NCBI RefSeq assembly: GCF_902635505.1
Contig: NC_045429.1
Coordinates: 217,871,997 to 217,935,996, forward strand
DNA length: 64,000 bases
Direction of reading: 5' to 3'
Source: Sarcophilus harrisii
Lineage: Eukaryota; Chordata; Mammalia; Dasyuromorphia; Dasyuridae
The position numbers were made by a program, and so were the translations under genes. Below, piece after piece: positions 33,381-44,329 of this stretch; within the stretch, counting starts at the first letter, position 1, and each line of letters starts with the position of its first letter. Below the pieces are notes generated by a model. It worked only from the letters and a program-made list of their open reading frames with translations. It was not told the DNA's origin and made no database searches.

Positions 33381-34139
33381 GCAGTCTTGAAGTATGGGGA
33401 ATGATAACCCAAGTCTTGGGTTCTTCTTACTGTTATTTTCTGAAGTCTGTCTTGGGGCCCAAGCTTGGGCTTATCTCTCTACTCCTATACCATGGCTAGA
33501 GCCTCGTCACACTATCCTGAAAATGATCTTGCCTTCTGCTTCTGCCATAAATCACTTCTACACTAACTAGGTGTATACTAGCTCCTTCTCCCTACAGCTG
33601 TCCTGTCCATCCTGCAATTGAAACCAGAGCAGACTCTTCTGCAAGTACCTACAGAGAAAAGACTTCCTGCAGGTCACTTTTACACTGACCAGTTGGTGCT
33701 AGCTCTTTCTCTGAAGTCTCTGCCTGGAATATATCTGGTTAGCACAGCTGTGTTTGGCTTCCCTGGACAGTGGAAATTCCTTCAATCTTCTACTCAGCAG
33801 TCAGACATCTCCATCTAGAAAATGAACATTTCTAAGGCTGAGACTGCCTCTCAACTCAACAGGGCTTATAGTTTGTTGATTTCACAGAACTGGCCTGAAG
33901 ATGTTTGCCCTTCACCCAGAACAAATTTCTGTACCTGGAGATCCATCTTTTCTGGGTCTTCTCAAATTTTCTTGGAAAGACAATCTGCTTTATCCTGTGT
34001 TTATTTCTGCTGCCTCTAAGCAATGTTCTGTCTTTTTTTGTGGAGGAAATTTGGAGAGCCCAAAGTTTTCTGATTTACTCTGTTTTCTTTCCAGAATCCT
34101 CTGCCTCTATTCTTGACTGGGCACATTTATTACATTATC
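33381..34139 (+). other. Unrecognised repeat-like segment
   Basis: Less AT-rich than its flanks, with several overlapping short plus-strand frames that match no protein I know. It abuts the dispersed repeat starting at 34140 and may be its 5' part, or an old L1 5' region. No second copy is visible in the window. Confidence 0.3.
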
Positions 34140-34428
34140 GCATACAGAGATATTCCTTTCATTTCTTAATTTCCCATAGTTGGCATATATATGGAAACAT
34201 CCTTTGTTCTAGTATCCCTTTCTATTTCAGTTTGTCTGGACTTACAAATATTTTTTTTTTTCTTCTCTGTATAGACAAATTAGAAAGCTACATAAAAGAT
34301 CATCACAGAGTACTTGGAATCCAGGGGAAGGTAAGTGAGGAACAACTGGAGAGACATCCTATGGATAGTTCTCTGATAGGTTTTATAAATTAACAGGGAA
34401 ATTTTTCTGGGATTTGTTTATTTTACAG
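34140..34428 (+). mobile_element. Unidentified dispersed repeat, copy 1 (left part)
   Basis: Aligns by eye with 44330-44640: GATATTCCTTTCATTTCTTA, TTCAGTTTGTCTGG, TTCTCTGTATAGACAAATTA, CATAAAAGATCAT and GTACTTGG all have counterparts in the same order. The alignment resumes at 35913. Confidence 0.55.
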
Positions 34429-34692
34429 ATGCACAGAATTTTAGTCTTGGAAGGGACCTCAGCTGTCATCCACTCTAACTCATACATGAAAAACAATCTA
34501 TGACATATTCAATAAATGGTCATCTACCCTTTTCTTAAAGACCCTCAAATGAGGGGGAACACATTTTACCCTGAGGCAGTGCATTTCATTTTTAGAAAGC
34601 TCCCATTCTTAGGAAGTTTTTCCTTACTCCAAGATCAAATTTTTCCTTTTTGAAATTTCTTGTTCTAACTCCTAAGTTTGACCTGTGAGGCT
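34429..34692 (-). mobile_element. L3/CR1-clade LINE fragment
   Basis: CTTGGAAGGGACCTCAGCTG, then GAGGCAGTGCATTTCATTTT, TAGGAAGTTTTTCCTTACTC and TTGTTCTAACTCCTAAG match inverted CR1/L3 text. Confidence 0.72.
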
Positions 34693-34693
34693 A

Positions 34694-35110
34694 ATTAATT
34701 AGTCAATCAGTTAGTTTATTAGTCAACAAGCATTTATTAAGTATTTACTATGTGCTAGGCATGGACCTAAGCTGAAAATATAAATATAAGCAAAAAGAAA
34801 AATAGTTCCTATCCTCAAGGAGTTTATATTCTAATGGGGATTGTTGTTGTTCAGTCACTTCCAGCTCTTTGTGATCCCTTGACAAAGTGGTTTGCCATTT
34901 CCTTCTCCAGCTCATTTTATAGATGAGGGAACTGAGTCAAACAGGAATAAGTGAATTGTCCAGGGTCAAAAGGCTAGCAAGTACCTGAGGCTGAATTTGA
35001 ACTCAAGTCTTTCCAACTCCAGGCCTGTATCTCTATCCATTGCACAGCTGCCTTCTAATGGGAAACTACTATAAATAAAAGTAAACTGAAAACTGTGAGT
35101 GGGGAGGGGA
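34694..35110 (-). mobile_element. Inverted L2 3' end split by a SINE
   Basis: CAACAAGCATTTATTAAGTA, ACTATGTGCTAGGCATGGAC and CTCAAGGAGTTTATATTCTA lead into the SINE at 34841-35052 and continue after it. Confidence 0.88.
34841..35052 (-). mobile_element. tRNA-derived marsupial SINE (RTE-type tail)
   Basis: TTGTTGTTGTTCAGTCACTT at its start, TTTGCCATTTCCTTCTCCAG inside and CCATTGCACAGCTGCC at the end. Flanked by TTCTAATGGG at 34829-34838 and 35053-35062. Confidence 0.92.
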
Positions 35111-35418
35111 GGGAAGGAGATTAGAAAAATAAATCTGGAATGTAACATTGATGAGAAATGAAAAGATGACTGGCCTGGGTGCCCTTCTTATAGGGAAATT
35201 TTGGAAGGAGCTGTAAAGTCAGAGGTAGGAGTTGCAGGGGCTTTCTGGGACATGGTGGGGAAATCAGACACACGGCAGCTTGGTGCTTCTTCCATGTGAT
35301 AGAACTTCAGTACCTGAACATAATTATCAGGTCCCTCCATGTGATTTTTATTTTTGTTTTTCCTTGTAAGTTTATCTCTAGCTTTTTCTTTTCTTTTCTT
35401 TTCATCTCTAGTGTTTTC
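35111..35418. other. Non-coding, nothing recognised
   Basis: A CTTTTCTTTT pyrimidine run lies at 35384-35404. No family identified. Confidence 0.4.
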
Positions 35419-35420
35419 AA

Positions 35421-35610
35421 GGGCAGCTAAGTGGCAGAGCAGATAGAACACTGGGCTTAGAATCAGCCTTATCTTCATATGAGTTCAAATATGGCTCAGA
35501 CACTTACTAGTTTTATGACTCTGGCATAACTGTTTGCCTCAGTTCCTCATCTGTAAAATGAGCTGGAGAAGGAAAGCAAAACACTCCTGTATCTTTGCCA
35601 AAAAAAAAAC
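35421..35610 (+). mobile_element. tRNA-derived marsupial SINE (RTE-type tail)
   Basis: GGGCAGCTAAGTGGCAGAGC head, then GACACTTACTAGTTTTATGA, CTCATCTGTAAAATGAGCTG and GTATCTTTGCCAAAAA. Confidence 0.9.
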
Positions 35611-35769
35611 CCCAAAACAAACAAACAAAAAAACCCTTCAAAAAACCCATGGACCCTCAAAGAATTCAACAGCACTTTTTTTTATTGGATTCTCATTTGA
35701 AAATGAACTTAAAACCATTTATGATCCTAGTTGCTTCCTTTATAAACTTTTTATAAATATCTTAATTTA

Positions 35770-35912
35770 AATATGGCTCCTAAACTGAGCACAATATTCT
35801 AGAAATGATCTGATCAGACTACACAGCATTATGACTTCTTTAACCCTGCATACTATGCCTTTCAATGTATCCTAATATCACTTTAGCTCTCTTTGTTGTG
35901 AAACACAGTTTT
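35770..35912 (-). mobile_element. L3/CR1-clade LINE fragment (rest of 34429-34692)
   Basis: AACTGAGCACAATATTCTAG, ATGATCTGATCAGACTACAC and ATCCTAATATCACTTTAGCT match inverted CR1/L3 text. The L2 and two SINEs interrupt the copy. Confidence 0.75.
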
Positions 35913-36250
35913 AATCCTGGATAAAGTTTAATTCCAGAATGATAAATTCATGTAATATGTCCTCATACTAATAAAAGAATATAATAATACAGCTTCTCAA
36001 GTAGTTTGTGGGGTTATCCCCCAAATGAGGGGAAAAATGGGATATTCAGAAAAATCCCATAAAAAGGCCACTTCAGTAATTTTTCTCACATCTATATGGA
36101 ACAGATTCAATATTAAGAAATAACACACCAAATCACTGCTAGGGCTTTATTATGTCTTTCATAAGGACTCCTATAAGTGGCTGGCCAATGATAACCAGAC
36201 TTAGAAAAGTGGAGGATGATAACAAACTAGTCTGGGAGTCTGAGAAATGG
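35913..36250 (+). mobile_element. Unidentified dispersed repeat, copy 1 (right part)
   Basis: Matches 44655-44960: TTTAATCCTGGATAAAGTTT, TGTCCTCATACTAATAAA and TGGAACAGATTCAATATT have ordered counterparts there. Confidence 0.55.
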
Positions 36251-36840
36251 TAAGATAGAAAGAGAAATGTCATGGAAGGCAAGAGAGGAGAGATTATTAT
36301 GGTTATCAAGACTCTAGACCTATCTTATTTGGTTGTATTTCTAGGGAACTTGACCTTACTACAAAAACATATGAGTAAACTATATGTTTCAGTCCTACAG
36401 AACCATGAGAAATTGCTTCCTCTTGAAAACTTCACTGCCACAGGCAGAACAATGGGAAAGCACCTGTTCAGTTTGCAATAATGAAATGACCTATTCAAAT
36501 GTTACTTGTTCCCAGAATGTTCCAGTCACAGCTCAGTCACTATACTCTCTTAAGTCATCTTTATAAGCTCTTGTTTAGTCTTTAAACTTTGTATCCTTCA
36601 TTTATCTTGTCAAATACTTTCATTTGATTTCTTTTTGTAGTTCATAAAACTATTTATTCCTGTGAAATTTTGGAAACTTCTCATTACTAAATTTATGTGT
36701 CCATGTTTGAAATGCTTCCTGCTTTATTGCTGTAAATAATAAAAAAAATTTCTTAGTCCAACAAGAATATGTAGAGAACTAAATCAATTCTTCAACTGAA
36801 GGAAAGAGAAGGGTTAAGATTAAATAGGGTGAAAGTTGGA
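36251..36840. other. Non-coding, possible continuation of the dispersed repeat
   Basis: No family recognised. Short plus frames (36272-36481) look non-coding. Confidence 0.35.
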
Positions 36841-36846
36841 ACACAC

Positions 36847-36849
36847 ATG

Positions 36850-36886
<37 letters not shown>

Positions 36887-36893
36887 ACACACA
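36847..36893 (+). repeat. (AC)n microsatellite
   Basis: Nearly pure AC dinucleotides with two interruptions. Confidence 0.97.
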
Positions 36894-36899
36894 CTTTGA

Positions 36900-37054
36900 G
36901 CAAAAATCCCAGTTCATGGATGCATTGGACAGGGTAGTTTCATTCAGTTTATTGGTGGGAGCTGAAGCCAGAGTTAAGTGGTTCAGGAGATAGTGGAGTA
37001 GAGTAGGAATGAAAATTAAAGTTTTTTTCCTGTAAAATCAATAGTGAGATGAAG
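36900..37054 (-). mobile_element. L2 LINE, minus strand (left piece)
   Basis: Diverged inverted L2 text (AGTGGTTCAGGAGATAGTGG) that continues past the L1 at 37822. Confidence 0.55.
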
Positions 37055-37821
37055 AAAGAAATAGGATGATACATGTGCAAAAAATGTATGTGGCAGCCCT
37101 TTTCATAGAGGCAAGAAACTGGAAAGTGGGTGGATGCCCCTCAGTTGGAGAATGGCTGAATAAGTTATGGTATATGAATGTTATGGAATATTATTGTTCT
37201 ATAAGATCAGTAGGATGATTTTAGAGAGTCCTGGAGAGACTTACATGAACTGATGAAATGAGCAGAAGCAGGAGATCATTATACACAGTCAATATGATAC
37301 AATTTTATATTATAAATATAATATTACAATATATTTATTATATAATTATATATTACATATAATATTATATTATTATAATCATATATGTTATACAATATTA
37401 TGCAATGATCAGTTCTGATGAAGTTCTCTTTCCAACAATGAGATGATTGATGCCAGTTCCAATGATCTTATGATAAAGAGAGCTATATATTCCCAGAGAG
37501 AGGAGTGTGGGAACTGAATTCGGATCACAATATTCTCATTCTTTTTGTTGTTGTTCATTTGCATTTTGTTTTCTTACTCATTTTCTTTCCTTTTTGATCT
37601 TGTACAACACAAGAATTGTATAAATATGTTTATACATATTGGATTTAACATATATTTTAACATGTATAACATATTTTGGATTGCTTGCCATCTAGAGGAA
37701 GGGATGGGGGAAGGAGGGAAAAATCTGAAACACAAGGATATGCAAGGATCAATGTTGAAAAATTATCCATGCATATGTTTTGAAAATAGAAAGCTTAAAA
37801 AAAAAAAGAAATAGGGTGATA
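37055..37821 (+). mobile_element. 5'-truncated L1 with target-site duplication
   Basis: Duplication AAAGAAATAGGRTGATA at 37055-37071 and 37805-37821, with one difference. The inside is L1 3' region (ATGTGGCAGCCCTTTTCATA, GGAGAATGGCTGAATAAGTT ... GAAGGGATGGGGGAAGGAGG) ending in an A-run. An AT-only expansion of ~100 bases (37297-37400) interrupts it. Confidence 0.93.
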
Positions 37822-37968
37822 ACTTGAGGAGGTTTTGTTTTTAAATAGAGAGACCTAAACTTATTTATAGGCAAAGGGCAAGGAACCAGTAGAAAGGGAC
37901 TGAAAAAGAGAAGAAAGAATTGATGTGCAAAAACAGTGACAATGTAGGGGATATTAAAGAATTATAAA
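37822..37968 (-). mobile_element. L2 LINE, minus strand (right piece)
   Basis: GGGCAAGGAACCAGTAGAAA and following text continue the L2 of 36900-37054. Confidence 0.55.
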
Positions 37969-37970
37969 TT

Positions 37971-38192
37971 TAGAGATTTTAACTTTTTTTTGGCATCTTG
38001 GACCTTTTTGACAATCTGGAGATTATAAGCCCCTTCACAAAATGATTTAAGTACATAAAATAAAACTTATAGAATGATAAAGGAAATCAATTATATTGGA
38101 AATATATTTATATAAAGATAAAGATTTACATTTATATAAATATATGTACACTTTTCTTGATATAGTTCATTGACCCCAGGCTAAGAGCTCTG
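37971..38192. mobile_element. Short non-autonomous hAT-like DNA transposon
   Basis: Ends resemble the inverted pair CAGGGGTTCTTAACCT: TAGAGATTTTAACTT at the left and AGGCTAAGAGCTCTG at the right. The interior resembles 51825-52021 (CCCCTTCACAAAATGATTTA, CAATTATATTGGAAATATAT). Confidence 0.55.
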
Positions 38193-38205
38193 ATTAGTCT
38201 AGCTC

Positions 38206-38310
38206 CTTAATTTTATACATTAGAAGAGTGAACTGATTTATGTAAAGTCACACATGTAGGAAATAGCAGAACCAAAATTTGGGCCCAAGGCTTCTGAATC
38301 CAAATCTAGC
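38206..38310 (-). mobile_element. MIR relic
   Basis: TAAAGTCACACATGTAGGAA, CAGAACCAAAATTTGGGCCC and AATCCAAATCTAGCTG in inverted MIR order. Confidence 0.65.
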
Positions 38311-38539
38311 TGTATCAGTTTCTAAAAGTAAATCATACATAGCATAATTTCTATTGTAGTATGCTAGTTTCAAACATACAACTTGTGTGTGGTATACACC
38401 TTGTTTCAAGTATACTTTTCTAGAGTCTTGGCTCTCTACGATGGACAAAGTTAATTTGTGGGTTTTCTAAATCAATATGAGTTTGATACCACTGGACTGG
38501 ATGACATCTAAGACTATACTTTGCTGAGAAGATACTAAC

Positions 38540-39844
38540 TTCCAGAGATAGAGAACTGAGTTAGCTCATGTTTAGTATCATCTGTTTTCTTGATAAAATA
38601 CTGTAGGAATCCAGGTAATCTTGTTTTCTTGATAAAATACTGTAGGAATCTAGGTAATCTTGTGACAGAATGAAACAAGAATGGAGTTGGGATTTTGAAG
38701 AGAAAGGAGGAGGTTTGGAATAGTTTCTGTGAAAAATATGTCAGAGAATAAATCATGGATTGCTGAGTATGATGAGAATCTGTTTGAGGTTAAATAACAT
38801 GAGCTTGAACTGGATCAAATGAAAATGATTTTGTGAATTTCTCCAGTATTTTTGTGATACAGGAATAGAAGTGGAAAAAGCAGATAATGGAGATGACCCA
38901 GAATTTGAGATTAGAGAAGGAGTAATATGAAGACTAGGGGGCAAAGAATTCTGTTGAAATAACTAACTGTTGGGTAAAAATATAAAAGGAAGTAAAACTA
39001 GAAGGTTGATAGATCAAAAGAATGGAAAGGATCAAAAGACCTGAGGTAATTAAGGTTAAGGGAGAAGGGATAAGTAATGTCCAGGAGTTGTGGTCAGATA
39101 AAGGAATATCAGAATTCCAGATTATGGATACTTGTGAATATTAGTGCCATCAAAGGTGTGACCATCCTTATGTATGTCAAAGGTGGGATGAGGCTGCTGG
39201 TCACTGAATTTAGGAGGTTCACTGAATGGGAAATCAGGGAATTAGAGATGCCAATATACATATTGAAGTTTCTGAAGATTAAATAGGGGCTGGATTGAAG
39301 AGATAGACTATGAATCAGGTACTGAACTCTTTGAAAAGGAGGAAGAATGACATGACTAGGAATCTGGTAGATAACTATTCCCATGATCTGAGTACAGTGA
39401 TAAATCTGTTGGAATGACTCTCAGAGGAAGAAAGGTTATTAAGTAATGGGGGAAAGGTCTTGAAGGAGCAGTGAGCAAAAAGCAGCAATACTACTTCTCT
39501 TCTTAGATCGGAATGTTGTGGGCTTGAAAGGTGAATTTGGTACTAGAGAGGATTGCTAGGGAGGAATGGTCTTCAGGAAGAGCCATTTGCCATGAATTCA
39601 GGTAGATGGAAGGGCAATAAGAGAAAGAAGTTTAGTAGAAGGGCAGTTTGCCAAAAGTGGAGTGGGCTTTAGGATAATGGAAGGGAAGGATAGCACCAGC
39701 CGAAGGCACAGGAAGAGATGGGCTGAGATAGATATAGATGAGGGTGTTTGGAACAGGAGGTTTTGCCTATACTGCTTTCAACTATGAATCACAGAAGTTC
39801 AGAGAGGCGGGGGAGAGGACATGTTAGCCAATGAAGAAGAGATA
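38540..39844 (-). mobile_element. L2 LINE, minus strand (long copy)
   Basis: About 1.3 kb of inverted L2, including GTGTGACCATCCTTATGTAT and GAATTAGAGATGCCAATATA. It continues beyond the small L1 at 39845-40068 to about 40190. Confidence 0.65.
38584..38661 (+). repeat. 39-bp tandem duplication
   Basis: Two adjacent 39-base copies (38584-38622, 38623-38661) beginning GTTTTCTTGATAAAATACTG and differing at one base (ATCC/ATCT). Confidence 0.95.
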
Positions 39845-40068
39845 GTCATATACTTTTCTTTTTCAGATTGTTAAGGCCTTTTTTTTAAAATATAACTTTT
39901 TTATTGAAGTTTTTTTTATTTTTAAAACATATGAAAGGATAATTTTTCAACATTGACCCTTTAAAAACCTTGTGTTCCCATTTTCTTCCCCTTTCTTCCA
40001 CCTCCTTCCCGAGATGGTATGTAATCCAATATATGTTAAACATGGTAAAAATATGTCATATACTTTTC
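39845..40068 (-). mobile_element. 5'-truncated L1 3' end with target-site duplication
   Basis: Exact 14-base duplication GTCATATACTTTTC at 39845-39858 and 40055-40068. The inside is inverted L1 3' UTR (TTTTTATTGAAGTTTTTTTT, GATAATTTTTCAACATTGAC, TCCAATATATGTTAAACATG). Confidence 0.92.
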
Positions 40069-40189
40069 AGTAAGCATCAGTTCCAAGGCCTCCATGTAGG
40101 AGGCTGTTTTGATTTTTTGATTAGAAAGAGAAGGAGATGAAAGTATTTGGGATGATGTAAGGGAAGGGGGAGGATCAGGTCTTGGATTT

Positions 40190-40530
40190 GTCATAACCCT
40201 ACAGCTCTATCTCATATTATTCTCTTCCTGGTACTCTGTGCTCCTGCCAAACTCATAGTCCCAGTACACATCCCACATACATATCCTTCAATTTTCTGAC
40301 CTGTAGAACTTTTTCAAATAGTTTCCTATGCCTAGAATCTTTTTTACTTCCTTGTTGTCTTTTTTTCCCTCTTAACCCATGCTTGTACTCCTTTTGAAAG
40401 CTCTGAAGATCTATTTATCCTTTAAACCTCACTTCTATGCAACTTTCTTGATTTCTCCAAGAATGATTCCTTCCCACCTCATTTAGCAGTTCACCCATCT
40501 TTAATGTACTTAATATTAATTATTTTTCAT
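40190..40530 (+). mobile_element. L2 LINE 3' end
   Basis: CTCCTGCCAAACTCATAGTC, CCTATGCCTAGAATCTTTTT and GATCTATTTATCCTTTAAAC follow the L2 3' text. Confidence 0.8.
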
Positions 40531-40534
40531 CATT

Positions 40535-41680
40535 CAATTCAATTTTATTAAATAAATAAGAATTTATTGCACACTTACTATGTCCAAAATCTTGAGGTAG
40601 GTCCTAAAGATACAAAAAGAAAAGGGAAAAAAGATCTTCTGTTATAAATCAATTTATGTTCTTTTCAGGAAGGGGAAAGCACTAAACTCAAGAGTAGGGG
40701 AAATCATGAAAGGTCTTCTTTTTTTATTTATTTATTTAATAGCCTTTTATTTACAGGTTATATGCATGGGTAACTTTACAGCATTAACAATTGTCAAACC
40801 TCTTGTTCCAATTTTTCACCTCTTACCCCCAACCCTCTCCCCCAGATGGCAGGATGACCAGTAGATGTTAAATATATTAAAATATAAATTAGATACACAA
40901 TAAGTATACATGACCAAACTGTTATTTTGCTGTACAAAAAGAATCAGACTCTGAAATATTGTACAATTAGCTTGTGAAGGAAATCAAAAATGCAGGTGGG
41001 CATAAATATAGGGATTGGGAGTTCAATGTAATGGTTTTTAGTCATCACCCAGAGTTCTTCTCTGGGCGTAGCTGGTTCAGTTCATTACTGCTCCATTAGA
41101 AATGATTTGGTTGATCTCGTTGCTGAGGATGGCCAGGTCCATCAGAACTGGTCATCATATAGTATTGTTGTTGAAGTATATAATGATCTCCTGGTCCTGC
41201 TCATTTCACTCAGCATCAGTTCATGTAAGTCTCTCCAGGCCTTCATGAAAGGTCTTCTACAGAAGGTGGGACTTAAACTGAACCATGAAGACACACAGTG
41301 ATTCTAAGAATCAAATGTGCAGAGCACACACACTCCAAGCAGGATGGGAAATCTGGCAATCATTGTAGGAAATGGACTATTACATGAATAGCACATGGAT
41401 TAATTTGAATGAAACATAGATTTTATAGGAATAATGTGAAGTAAGTCTGAATAAGTATGCTGGAGTCAGACTATAAATGAACATGACATGCCTTGTGAAG
41501 AGTTTCTGAGACAAAATAAAGAACAATTTGTTAATAACAGAATGGCATTCCAGGAGGCATTGAAGTTTCTTGAGTGGAAGAATGGTATAATCAGACCTAT
41601 GCTTCCGGCATATTATTTTGTCAGCTATGTGATAGATGGAATGGAGAGCAGAGAAGATGAAAATAGGGAAGTCAATCAGG
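40535..41680 (-). mobile_element. L2 LINE, minus strand, split by L1
   Basis: Inverted 3' end (TATTGCACACTTACTATGTC) at the left; after the L1 the internal text resumes (TCAGACCTATGCTTCCGGCA, ATTATTTTGTCAGCTATG). Confidence 0.75.
40704..41258 (-). mobile_element. 5'-truncated L1, youngest type, with target-site duplication
   Basis: Exact 16-base duplication TCATGAAAGGTCTTCT at 40704-40719 and 41243-41258. Inverted L1 3' region: AATAGCCTTTTATTTACAGG, GCATTAACAATTGTCAAACC, TTACTGCTCCATTAGAAATG, GTAAGTCTCTCCAGGCC. Confidence 0.96.
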
Positions 41681-41689
41681 AAACATTGA

Positions 41690-41935
41690 GGTGGCCCAGT
41701 GCAAGGAGTGGTAGACCTGTTTTTTGGGAGGCCTGAATTTAAATTTGGCATTAGAACTTTACTAGCTGTATGACTCTGGGAAAGTCATTTGACTGACTAC
41801 CTTCATCTATAAAATAAGGATAAAAATGATACCTATTTCCTAGAGTTGTTGTGAGGTTCAAATGAAATGTTTAGAAAGCATTTTGTATCATCATATAAAT
41901 CATCATATAAATGCTAGCTATTATATTTTAGCTGA
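41690..41935 (+). mobile_element. MIR
   Basis: TTACTAGCTGTATGACTCTG, CATCTATAAAATAAGGATAA and AGAGTTGTTGTGAGGTTCAA are the plus-strand MIR landmarks. CATCATATAAAT is repeated near 41890-41912. Confidence 0.85.
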
Positions 41936-41949
41936 AAGATAGGAGGGAC

Positions 41950-42145
41950 CATGGTATTCTGGGTGGAAAGTGTACTAGATTTAGAGTTAGAGAATCTGGC
42001 CTAAAAGTCCATTTCTTTTAATTACTACCTGTATAACTTTGAACAAGTCACTTTAACCTCTCCAAAATCTGGGTTTTCATCTGTAAAATGAAGAAGTTGG
42101 ATTTTCTGACTTCTAACATCCCTTCCAGGTCTAAATCTATGATTC
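41950..42145 (+). mobile_element. MIR-type CORE-SINE
   Basis: GTACTAGATTTAGAGTTAGA, CCTGTATAACTTTGAACAAG and CTTCCAGGTCTAAATCTATG. Confidence 0.8.
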
Positions 42146-42149
42146 TATA

Positions 42150-42632
42150 TATGTATAGTTTACTAATATTTATATCACTCCCATGCAAATATAGTATCCA
42201 TTTTTAATTAAGCACTTATATATACAATAGTTAAAGTAAATAGTAGGCACTAAAATACATATATAGAATTAAATTAAATCTTTCTTTAGTGGATTTGTGA
42301 CCCTATTATATAGATATGTCCATTATTGTAATCCAAACTTACTCCCTTTTTCTGCTTCATAGTATTTCCACCATCAGTTTTTCTCTAGATTTCTTAACAT
42401 TTTATGGATAACAATAGCACACAGAGCTATTCTTTTATTCTTCTTTTCTTGATTCATATTTGAAGAATCTTATAGATCTTATAACTTTTATAAGTTATAA
42501 CTTTGTAGAACTTAAAAACTTTTAGTTTTAGCTTCAGTATATCTTGTCAGACTATCTGATAACTCATACTTTTTTCTTTGAAAACAGAAATGCAAATTTG
42601 TTAAGCATATAATTAAAATATTAAAGTCTTAA
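42150..42632. other. AT-rich non-coding DNA
   Basis: Nothing recognised. Confidence 0.4.
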
Positions 42633-42634
42633 CA

Positions 42635-42930
42635 GAGTATATGGAGAGTTAATCTTGGAGGCAGGATGACATGGGTTCAAATTCTACCTCCAACTGTCAC
42701 CAATGATATACTATATAACTTTTCAATGCTCTAAGTGAGAGCAGTCAAATTAGGGATTTGGGGCAGCTTGGGTCAGCAAAACCCCAAGTACTGCTGGAAT
42801 GAGATTCAAATGTAATTAGAAAATATTTTTAAACAAAAATGCAACACAACAGAGATAATGCTAATTTCTATTTTTCTAAGTCAATATGAGTCTGACATCA
42901 TTGAACTAGATGAAATATAAGTCTATAAAG
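42635..42930 (+). mobile_element. SINE fragment followed by a short dispersed repeat
   Basis: 42635-42745 is SINE-like (GGATGACATGGGTTCAAATT). 42750-42930 carries TTTTTCTAAGTCAATATGAG and TCTGACATCATTGAACTAGA, also seen near 38455-38510 (TTTTCTAAATCAATATGAGT, TGATACCACTGGACTGGATG), so it belongs to a dispersed family. Confidence 0.5.
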
Positions 42931-43344
42931 TGCAGAGAAGGTGCTGACCTGCATGAGCAGAGGGAATTTCTTCATCTGGTATTTCCCTATATCATCAAAA
43001 TGACCGGTTTAGTCCCTTTCTCCTATTAGTCATATTGGGAAAATTTGGGCTTACAATGCACATCATTGCTAATCAAAATAATAATTAGCTCAATCAAACA
43101 CTTGCTTTGCATTAGGAGCTCAGCTTTAACAATTCCAAATAGGAAATCATACACACAAGATTCAAGTAGAGAAAATGCATACACAGAAAGAAGGGAGACA
43201 AATAGAGCTAGGTTTGTAAGGTATAGAAAACACACATGCAAGCATGATTGGACAGAAATGTGGAAACTTGCAGTGAAAATGCCTCAGGGAAGATGTTGTC
43301 CAGTGGTATTGGGGTTTCCTGGCAGGAATATTAGAAAACTAGTA
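42931..43344. other. Non-coding, nothing recognised
   Basis: No repeat family or exon identified. Confidence 0.4.
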
Positions 43345-43502
43345 GTTTGACATTTCCTCCTCCAGCTCATTTCACATATGAGGAAACTGAGACAGACAGG
43401 GTTAGGTGACTTCCTCAGGGTCACACAGTATCTGAGGTCATATTTGAATTTAGTCTCCCTGACTCCAGACCACTGCTCTAACTACTGTGCTACTTAGCTT
43501 CC
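43345..43502 (-). mobile_element. tRNA-derived marsupial SINE
   Basis: CCTCCTCCAGCTCATTTCAC, GACTTCCTCAGGGTCACACA and CTAACTACTGTGCTACTTAG in inverted order. Confidence 0.88.
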
Positions 43503-43644
43503 CTCAGGCAAAATAGGACAGAGCAGTAAAAACACTCCCCAGTGTCCCCAAATACTATTGAACATTTTTTGTTGGGCTTTTGGGTAGATACAAAAAGTAC
43601 ACGTTTTTCTGAGCTTCTTAGATCCCTTTTGAAAATGGAAGACC

Positions 43645-44030
43645 GCATGTAGTAATATGATCAACTCTGAACGACTTAGCTATTCTCAGCAATATAATGA
43701 TCCAAGACAATTACAAAGGATTCATGATGAAAAATGCTATCCTTTTCCGGAAAAGGAACTTATAGTCTGAAAATGGACAGAAGCATATTTATAAAACTTT
43801 TATTATTTTTAATCATTTTTTTCTTTTATCATTCTATTTTTTTTGATCTGTGTTTTCTTTTGCAATTTAGCTAATAGGGGAATGTTTTGCGTGACTGAAC
43901 ATGTATAACCTACATCAAATTGCTTGCCTTCTCAAGGAGAGAAAGGAGAGAATATGTAACTCAAAATGTTTTTTAGAAAGAATGATAAAATTTTTTGTTT
44001 ACATGTAATTGAGAAAAAAAAATTTAAATG
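43645..44030 (+). mobile_element. L1 3' UTR of an older subfamily
   Basis: GACTTAGCTATTCTCAGCAA, AATGATCCAAGACAATTACA, ATGTATAACCTACATCAAAT and GCTTGCCTTCTCAAGGAGAG in L1 order, then an A-rich end. Confidence 0.85.
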
Positions 44031-44257
44031 TCAAGAAAAATGAAAGACCTTAGAAGGAAGAAGGAAATAGGGGGATTCAAGTGCCTTTTGAGCCCCTCTC
44101 TAAGCAAAAGAGAAAAAAAGTAGGGGAGGATCCTCACACAGATAAAAATGTCCTTTCCCAAAGAAGCAGCAGATACAATTTGAAAAACAAGGGAGTCAAA
44201 ACAAAGCAACAGCAAAAGCAAACCTACCTTGCCTCTGTATAGCCTTCTATATGGGGT

Positions 44258-44264
44258 GTGTGTG

Positions 44265-44298
<34 letters not shown>
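44258..44298 (+). repeat. (TG)n microsatellite
   Basis: Pure or nearly pure TG dinucleotides. Confidence 0.97.
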
Positions 44299-44300
<2 letters not shown>

Positions 44301-44329
44301 TATTTTAAACTGTAGGATATAGTGATATC

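Noticed and set aside
33905-34393. 162-codon plus-strand frame, the longest outside PNRC1 and the CpG island
   Set aside because: Phenylalanine/serine-rich translation without recognised motifs, overlapping a dispersed repeat whose second copy is not open. Treated as a repeat.
36847-36893. CRISPR-like repetition
   Set aside because: Simple dinucleotide repeat. No spaced direct repeats occur anywhere, and the DNA is vertebrate.
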